NCBI GenBank assembly: GCA_025024175.1
Contig: QCXZ01000108.1
Location: forward strand, 1 to 64,000
Direction: 5' to 3'
Length of the DNA: 64,000 nt
Source of the DNA: Rhyzopertha dominica
Lineage: Eukaryota > Arthropoda > Insecta > Coleoptera > Bostrichidae
Below the pieces are notes generated by a model. That model was not told the origin of the DNA and ran no database searches. It saw only the letters and a list, made by a program, of their open reading frames with translations. The translations under genes were made by a program, and so were the position numbers. Positions 57,464-64,000 of this stretch are shown here, piece after piece (position 1 is the first letter of the stretch; every line of letters starts with the position of its first letter).

Positions 57464-58787
57464 CTTAATAAAAGCTTCCCTCAATTTAGTTTTAAAAGGC
57501 TCTCATAATGATAATGGATCCCTGTACTGCGGGAGATGTATCAGAGTAGGCTAAAGCACTGGCGTCTGGCGGGGGAAGGTGAAAGAGAAGCTGTAGAAGA
57601 CGAAGACGAAAAAGAAGCTGTTGCAGAAGGAGGAGGAATAAATATGTCTTGTAGGCATCGTAAGCGCAAGTGTAGACGTGCCGAAGTCAACGAAGAGGGA
57701 CCTGCTTTGAAGGAGGAGTCGAAAGTGGCCAGAATGAAAAAATTGCTCATGCGGAAGAAATGATTACGTAGCGTTACCACTTCGTCATGCTATTTGTAAT
57801 GTAGAATTGTATTTGGTCCGAATAAATCTGCATGTCGTTAAGGTCCAAGCAATATGTACTATCCTTGATGTTGTCTAATATATATTCCGCAAGTATGGTT
57901 AATAACAATATTAAAAGTTAAATTTGAATGGTTCATTCAATTAGGACTTCTTTGCACACAGCATAAAAATTTCGAAGTAATAGTTTCAACTGTTATTTCT
58001 TACTCCTTTAAAGTTTTATTTTTAATTTGCAGCTAAAGTACACTAGCTTCAACTACGAGATTTACACAAAAAAGTAAGATCTCGAAGGTGTAAATAGAAC
58101 AGTAATGAAAAAAACGCAATTATTTATTGGAAGTAACGGTGCAACGGATGGTCGAATAAGCAAACTTGTAGGACAGCTACCAGCCCAACTTCTCGTCACG
58201 AAGTTTGTAAGAAACGATATACCACCGCTGACATCTGAAGAGATACCGTTGCGTCCTTTTGTCTTTTCCTCCTTTTTTCGCCACAACCTGCCCTCCTGTT
58301 TTCTCTTCGACGCCCTACGGACGGACATGCATTACAACAAGTATGTCGAAGAACTTACTATCGAGACGTCATCAATGTCGGATGTGCAGATCAACCCGCT
58401 ACGAAAAGTGTTCAAGTGCATCGTTCGTTCTACAGCAAATCAAGGTAGGCGTCAATTCCTTTACAATTACCGCTTTTCGATTCTTCCCTTCATGCAACAT
58501 TTTTGGTCCTACCCGCGTCGGATATTAGCTTACAGTTCATTGTTTCAATGTCACATTATTGTCGTGCTTGCTTGTTCGTCACCGCTCGTCATTTGTCGCT
58601 GTCGCTTCGGAAAAATATCAGTCGGTTGTGTACAGCTGTTATTTGCGCTCAAGGCTACGGCGGTCTGCCACGTTGCCGTGTGTATCACGAATTATTTGAC
58701 AATCCGCTCGCATTATAAAAAGGCTTGTACTTTACGCTCTATTAATGCAGTATTTTCGAATTAGCTTTCGTTTCGAACGTGATTTGC
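57464..58787. other. Region upstream of BEL, possible 5' LTR or leader
   Basis: A 219-codon plus frame (58105-58764) and a 75-codon frame (57536-57763) lack known domains. Around 58705-58720 GCTCGCATTATAAAAAGGC resembles a TATA-type promoter. It sits about 75 bp before the presumed gag start at 58788, as in a 5' LTR. No second LTR copy exists in the window, so this is inference only. Confidence 0.35.
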
Positions 58788-59680
58788 AATGCCACCGAAA
58801 AACAAATCAGGTACTGCAACATTGGTTGTAATAAGAAGCGTCGTTGTTTCCTGCATTCGCGAAACTGCTGCTCTTGCAGACAGCAAAATTCGATCCATCA
58901 CAACGACCACTTTTTAAAGTAAAATATAAGTTTTTGCTACGTGAATACGAATAATTCAACTATGTTTTCATCGATTTGCTAGCTCAATCACCCCATGATT
59001 CCGATGATTCCGATGATTCCAATGAGGAGTTACGCAAAGAAATAGATAATACATGCGCACAAATTTTGACAATTTACGACGAACTGTTTCCAGTCACTGA
59101 AGGCGGTAGCGAGGCTTCCTCTCCTCCGCGTACCCCGCCAGTACCCACATCATTCGCGAATTTGCAAGAAAAGTTACCGAAATTGGAATTATTGAAATTT
59201 TCTGGACAGCTGAATAGTTGGCAAACATTTATCGATGTTTGTAACAATTCAGTTCATAATCGCACAGACATTTCAGATATTGATAAATTTCAATACCTGC
59301 TAGCAAGCTTAACCGATGATGCCAAATCACTTGTAGCTTCCATTCCTTTAACGGCCAACAATTACATCACCGCTTACACTACTTTAATGGAACGCTATTC
59401 AAATAAATGTTTGCACACTTTGCATCACTGGAATGCAATCATGGACTATCCGCCGCTAAGTTCGGATAATGCGAAATCGCTGCGTCATCTAGTTGACACC
59501 TTCAATGAAAATTTATCTATCTTAACCAATCTTGGTTACAACACAGATGAATGGGATTTCATTTTAACATATCTATTGCTTCGTAAAATCGACAAAGCCA
59601 CCCGTAAACACTTTGAACTCAAAAGCGACGCGTCAGAAGTTCCTAAATTAAAAAATCTTAAAGACTTTTTACTAAATTAG
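58788..59680 (+). pseudogene. BEL/Pao gag (DUF1759-like), broken
   Basis: An ATG at 58788 begins MPPKNKSG. Frameshifts and stops near 58850-58975 separate this from the long frame that runs to 59680. That frame has LPKLELLKFSGQLNSW, IDKFQYLLASLTDDAKSLV and YTTLMERYSNK, the well-known BEL/Pao gag core. The protein forms the capsid of the element. The DSDDSDDSNEE stretch before the core is a short acidic repeat. The end (KNLKDFLLN) is cut by TAG at 59678-59680, after which zinc-knuckle coding follows in another frame. Confidence 0.88.
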
Positions 59681-59789
59681 TTTAACGTCAACAGCTGTAA
59701 GTAAAATTAACAACACTAATAAGCCCACGTCGTCTCTTGCTGTTACGTTTAAAGACAATATTGTGTCATTTTCTGCCAAAAGATCATTT

Positions 59790-60030
59790 GTTGCGAACAC
59801 CAATATCAAACATTCGCCCAATTGCAACTTTAATTGCAAGGAAACTCATACCATCTACAATAATTGCACTGCATTTCTCGCTTTCTCACCTCGACAATGA
59901 TTTGAGAAAGTTAAAACCCAAAACGGTTGTATCACTTGCCTGTCTATAGGACATAATCTTTCCTGTTGCAAATCAACCTCGAAATGCAAGCCTCATCATA
60001 CGCTGCTTCATTTTAACAAAGAATCTGTAA
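59790..60030 (+). pseudogene. BEL/Pao gag zinc-knuckle region
   Basis: Reading the plus strand gives CNFNCKETHTIYNNC, then FLAFSPRQ, a TGA at about 59899, and CITCLSIGHNLSCC followed by CKPHHTLLHF. This order (three Cys/His clusters ending in HHTLLH) is typical of BEL/Pao nucleocapsid. It binds element RNA in intact copies. The internal stop marks decay. Confidence 0.85.
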
Positions 60031-60119
60031 CACCGCCAGCACCTCCAATCGAACAGACTAGCAACAACTCGAATGTTAACGCGTGCACAAGTACTAACAT
60101 CCGCAGTGAGAAAGGTCAG

Positions 60120-60632
60120 TCTGTTCTATTAGCAACAGTTACTTTAGAAATGGTAGATCGACGGGTTAATTGGCATGTTCTTCGAGCCTTGGTTGACCCA
60201 GGTAGCCAAGCCAGTTTTATTGTCAATCACCGCGTAAACCAATTAAGTTTGCACCGCATCGGAAAGTACGGATAAGGAATTTCAACCGCTGATTCTTCTC
60301 GTGGCTATGTTGAATGTAATATTCGCCCTCTTGGATATGTGGATCAACTGATTACATTCGAAGCTATTATACCATCAACGATTTGCTCTCCGCTGCCTAA
60401 TAGACCACATGATTCTTCAATATTCAAATTCGATGCAACTTTACCTCTTGCCGACGCCAATTGGTTCAAACCGGCACCGATTGATTTGCTTCTTGGGGCA
60501 GACGTTTACCCTACAATCATCAAAAGTGGTTTGATTCCTGGAAGCGACGTTGAACCCATGGCTATGCAAACAATATTCGGTTGGGCTTTATTGGGCCCTA
60601 TTAAACATTCAGAGTTATCTTCAGTCCATTGA
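60120..60632 (+). pseudogene. BEL/Pao aspartic protease (A17 type), altered active site
   Basis: The frame reads RALVDPGSQASFI where active relatives read LDSGSQ; the Asp codon at 60194-60196 is kept but Ser has become Pro. A stop (TAA in GGATAAGGA at about 60273) interrupts the frame. It resumes with PIDLLLGADVYP and FGWALLGPI, the usual end of the domain, and terminates at TGA 60630-60632. In working elements this peptidase cleaves the polyprotein. The Pro, and two stops, make activity unlikely. Confidence 0.85.
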
Positions 60633-61995
60633 TTTTTCGTTTCAGTAGACAACAACGATGACTTCTCCCTTTCTCGTTTCTGGGAGTTGGAAGAAGTTTG
60701 CAATAAACCAGTAATCTCTAAAGAAGATATGACAGCTGAGCGTATCTTTAAGGATACAGTTTATCACGCACCAACAGGTCGTTTCGGAGTTTCTTTACCA
60801 TTTCGCCTAGAAAATCCAGAATTTCCTAACTCGTTGGATATAGCTAATAGACGATTTCTTGCATTGGAACGCCGTTTGCAATCTGACTCCGCCCTACGTC
60901 TATTGTACCATTCGTTTATGACAGATTATTTATCTTCAGGACATATGTCGTTAACATCAACCCCGCCTAATGACGATTGTTATTTTATTCCTCATCACGG
61001 AATATTAAAAACTCAAAATTGTGAAACAAAAATACGAGTTGTTTTCGATGCAAGTGCTAAAGCCTCTAATAACATGTCGTTAAATGATTCGCTGCTAATA
61101 GGTCCAAAATTGCAAACCAATATTTTTTATCTTCTGCTACGGTTTTGTGTTCATCCGTACGCATTTACCTGTGACGTTCGTCAAATGTACCGGCATATCC
61201 TTATTTCACCGCAACATCGCACATATCAACGTATTCGTTGGGGATTTAAACAAAACNCCCCAGTGCAAACGTACCAGTTAAACACTGTTACGTATGGTGT
61301 TTCATCCTCCCCATTTCTAGCCATTCGCACATTACTGGGGTTAGCTTCCCTCTTTAAACACCGACTCCCACTGGCTCCCCATGTTATCCGTAACTGCATC
61401 TATGTAGACGATATCATTTACGGTGAATCATCTTTAGATCGTGCACTCACCTTGCAAAAGGAACTCATTGATTTACTTGCATTGGATTGCTTTGAGCTCA
61501 GAAAGTGGTCCGCAAATCATCAATCCTTGCTTGAACAAATACCTATTGAGAATCACCAGTCGCAAGGCATTTCATTTGACATTGCATCTACCCATACTAT
61601 TAAAATTTTGGGTTTCCTATGATACGCCAATGCTGATGCTTTTCGTTTAATGTTGAAAGTTTAAATTCAACATGCACAAAAAGATACATTTTGTCTGACA
61701 TTGCCTGTATCTTTTGACCCGATGGGAGTTCTATACCCCTTTTTTGCCAAACGACTGATCCAACAACTTTGGTTCTTGGGCTTGAACTGGGACTCAGAAC
61801 TTCCAGATAGCATACGTAAAGACTGGTTTCGCTTTAAGTCAGAACTACCACATTTGCGTCGATAAAAATCCCTCACTTAGTTCTTTCACTAAACCTGCCA
61901 TCATGCCACACACATTCTGTGACGCTTCGGAAGCAGGATATGCATGTGTTGCTTACATTCGATCACTATCACTAAAGCATCTAAAACTTACCAAA
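60633..61995 (+). pseudogene. BEL/Pao reverse transcriptase and start of RNase H
   Basis: After FWELEEV the frame carries ERIFKDTVYHAPTGRFGVSL, YFIPHHGILK, RVVFDASAKAS, LNDSLLIGP, FTCDVRQMYRHI and NCIYVDDIIYG, with the catalytic YVDD at 61401-61412. It ends at TGA 61621-61623. The connection domain continues in pieces (SFDPMGVLYPFFAKRLIQQL), and HTFCDASEAGYACVAYIRS near 61910-61965 is the beginning of RNase H. It then breaks exactly where the 98-bp inverted repeat begins (61968). Integrase is absent. The polymerase signature itself is intact, but stops, an undetermined base (61257) and truncation rule out function. Confidence 0.92.
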
Positions 61996-62065
61996 TTGCG
62001 AACGAGGTAGTAGCGAGACTGCCGTTTGTTCTTGCTTCGAAGCTTCGAGGAGTGCCATCTTGCTT
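61968..62065. repeat. 98-bp inverted repeat, right copy
   Basis: Reverse complement of 57366-57463. It starts within the RNase H reading frame of the BEL element, and the coding similarity stops there, so this is a junction. Confidence 0.9.
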
Positions 62066-62800
62066 GTATTCTATAATTTCATCCAGATCGCGTTTATCCA
62101 TTTTGCACTAAATAATTTGGGAATACAAAATACAGAGCTCAAATTTTACATGTTCTATTAGTGTGACATTTTGGCTGCTAAATGAAAATTTTACATAACG
62201 ACAAGATTTTGTTTCGCATTGAGATCTCGGCAGCTTCGATATGACTACGAGAATGAGTGTAGATGAAATGCAACATTTCGCTGAACGTGAGAAATATGAC
62301 TGCCGTACTAAGGGCATTTTATAGTTTCGTTTCTTTGATGATTGTGCCCATAGGATTTTACTGAGCTATTATATGAACTTAAAACAAATAATAATTAAAA
62401 ACTTTGAAACCGTCTTGAGGAAGTCTTACTTTAGTACTGAGTGCAAAAGTTTAGAAGCTTCTTTGTTCCAAATAGCTCGTAAAGCAATTTAAGGAACCTT
62501 ATATGAAAGAGAGCTTTAATAGTTTGTAACGTATAGGTTTGGTGCACTGTTATTATGTAATAATAAGTTTTCTGTTAATGTTCCATTTTAAGATCTATTA
62601 AAATAAGTTTTATGTACTTTTTACAAATAAAGCAGCTAATAGACGTTAGACCCTCAAAAATGTTTTATTTATTATTTTCGACAGCCCGATTATACTATTA
62701 TACGTAGTGTTTGGTACAGCCATTTTGCATCATCCCGTCCCGGCAAGAATGCTCTAGACATCCGCGTGGTTCTTGCTGGACGATTAAATTATCATTGTCT
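62066..62800. other. AT-rich, no gene recognised
   Basis: No frame longer than about 70 codons and no paired ends were seen. Confidence 0.4.
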
Positions 62801-63230
62801 ACGCATCAGACATATTAAAGCGCTACACTCCTCGCTCTCTCGCACGGCAGGGGGTGGTCATTGTGCAGGGAGCTCCTTTTTTCGTGGGGTTGGAGGGGGA
62901 GAGCGGGCGATCGGGAGGGCGAGTCGAAGGAGGAGCGGACGCTATAGGCATGGTTAGGTGGGGTTTCGTTTGATTTTTCCACGCGAAAAAAGCGTTCGAA
63001 AATCGCGTTTTTCGAGTACTTTTTCGGTGGGAAAGAGATAGACTTATCGGTTTCGTGGCCGAAACTTACGTCCCTTTAGGAAAAAGAGAGGGAAGATGGG
63101 GGTTCGGCGTGCGTAAGAGAAAGAAAGACGATTCTCGATAGTCGCGCGCTTGAAGCGTGGAAGGCTATCGTGGAAGGTTCCCGCCACTAACGGTACCCCC
63201 ACGAACTATTTTCGCACATATTTTTCAAGA
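62801..63230. other. GC-rich, CpG-containing stretch, unassigned
   Basis: Composition changes abruptly: G-rich runs such as GGTTGGAGGGGGAGAGCGGG and many CG dinucleotides. A 63-codon plus frame (62766-62957) is low in complexity and is probably not a gene. The stretch might be a promoter, first exon or retroelement leader. The sequence alone does not decide. Confidence 0.35.
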
Positions 63231-64000
63231 GGGGCATAGGCTTTCATCCAACCACTGCGATATACCCCTGTAACATGCACGAATGCTTTCCGCAGGCTTC
63301 TTTTGCCCCTGTAGCTATTTTAAGACGTCCCTGTCGTACGACTCCACAGACAAAATACTGAGTATCCACAGCCACAACTCTGTGGTGGATATCCATTTGG
63401 AAATAAACTGCTTTCCGTTTTATTGTGAAAATCCTGCGGTCTCTGTTCCTTTACACTCTACTATTATTACCTTCATAAATATACACATTTAGCTTACAGT
63501 TTATTTATAATTCATTGCGGGTATGTACAATTAAGATGTTATGCATATGCTTCTTGCAACGTCCACGAAACGCTAGCGTCACCTGGGTTTCTGGCATGCT
63601 CTCTGTTTTGTTAAACGCTGCAAAAGAATAAGAATCAAACACCACCGTGGATTACACCTGATAAAACACCAACCTTTCGTTGCACCTATGTATGGAATGC
63701 AGGAAATATCAGTCACACCTAGAACCTGCAGCTTTTTCCTAATTTTCCAGTACACACATTAAATTTAAACGGTTCCTTCCAGAAACCTTCATGAAAAACG
63801 TACGATGAATCAAAATAAGTAGGTACTGATCAGTCGTGTATCCCATATATATAATACAGAAAATATCACTTCTATTTCATATTGCCATTTGCAAATACGT
63901 TTTACCCGACCTTCCAGTCCACACATCGCGCTTAAACAACGATTAATCAAACATTCTAAATTTTTTAACCTTAAACAAAGGTTCCTGCCGACAGATCAGC
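63231..64000. other. Window end, nothing identified
   Basis: A 69-codon plus frame (63283-63492) shows no domain. The remainder is AT-rich and continues beyond the window. Confidence 0.35.

Noticed and set aside
57062..57508. Overlapping frames on both strands as a small protein gene
   Set aside because: They follow a tandem duplication rich in CGTCGGCC; opposite-strand frames are equally long.
58105..58764. 219-codon frame as a host gene
   Set aside because: No domain recognised; the second half runs through a likely promoter/LTR region with a TATA-like motif, so the frame is probably fortuitous.

Overview
The window is AT-rich eukaryotic DNA, most likely from an arthropod and probably an insect. 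I infer this from the mixture of element families: BEL/Pao, Ty3/Gypsy, Jockey-type and RTE/CFDP2-type LINEs, hAT, Tc1/mariner and TTAA-type elements. I cannot name the species. I find no intact host gene, no tRNA, rRNA or CRISPR array, and nothing bacterial. Almost every recognisable reading frame is a decayed transposable-element protein. The one host-like trace is a broken, spliced pair of exons similar to the Suv4-20/KMT5 histone methyltransferase N-terminal region (minus strand, 37220-38690).

Layout. 1-6.7 kb holds copies and inverted copies of one anonymous interspersed repeat family, with ~0.85-kb direct units; one unit is split by a hAT element (3550-4661, 8-bp target duplication) that keeps a BED-finger remnant. 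6.7-15.5 kb (copy A) and 19.8-27.6 kb (copy B) are near-identical copies of one block. Between them lie a LINE (15541-19693) and a gap of exactly 100 N. Copy A also carries a 907-bp TTAA-flanked element whose empty site is visible in copy B. Both copies carry a palindromic TA-flanked MITE with a hAT MITE inside it. This layout is as compatible with two haplotypes placed in series as with a real duplication.

27.8-30.6 kb is a three-level nest of hAT-type elements, each with its own 8-bp target duplication. 30.6-34.3 kb shows nothing recognisable. 34284-36402 is a Tc1/mariner element with long inverted repeats and a dead transposase (aspartates 41 residues apart, DD41D-like). The Suv4-20-like exons follow, then an 845-bp TA-flanked MITE (39395-40239).

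40515-47575 is a 7-kb inverted structure: about 157-bp unique arms enclosing some 47 copies of a 142-bp satellite, about 19 in one orientation and 28 in the other, with the switch near 43411. The longer arm shows a seven-monomer higher-order period. 47.6-54.9 kb is a second satellite (~120-bp monomer) interrupted by a pair of ~927-bp LTR-like direct repeats that enclose a dead Jockey-type LINE. 55-56.8 kb carries Gypsy gag-protease and no recognisable pol. 58.8-62 kb carries BEL/Pao gag, protease and reverse transcriptase, broken off in RNase H and bracketed by a 98-bp inverted repeat. 62.1-64 kb includes a GC-rich stretch with no identified gene.

Working together: there is no operon-like or pathway logic. 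The window reads as heterochromatin-like, repeat-dense DNA. The most informative signals are structural: nested insertions with intact target duplications, empty sites, inverted satellite arms and higher-order repeats. All coordinates were read by eye; boundaries of ancient repeats are approximate, and scattered single N bases limit precision.
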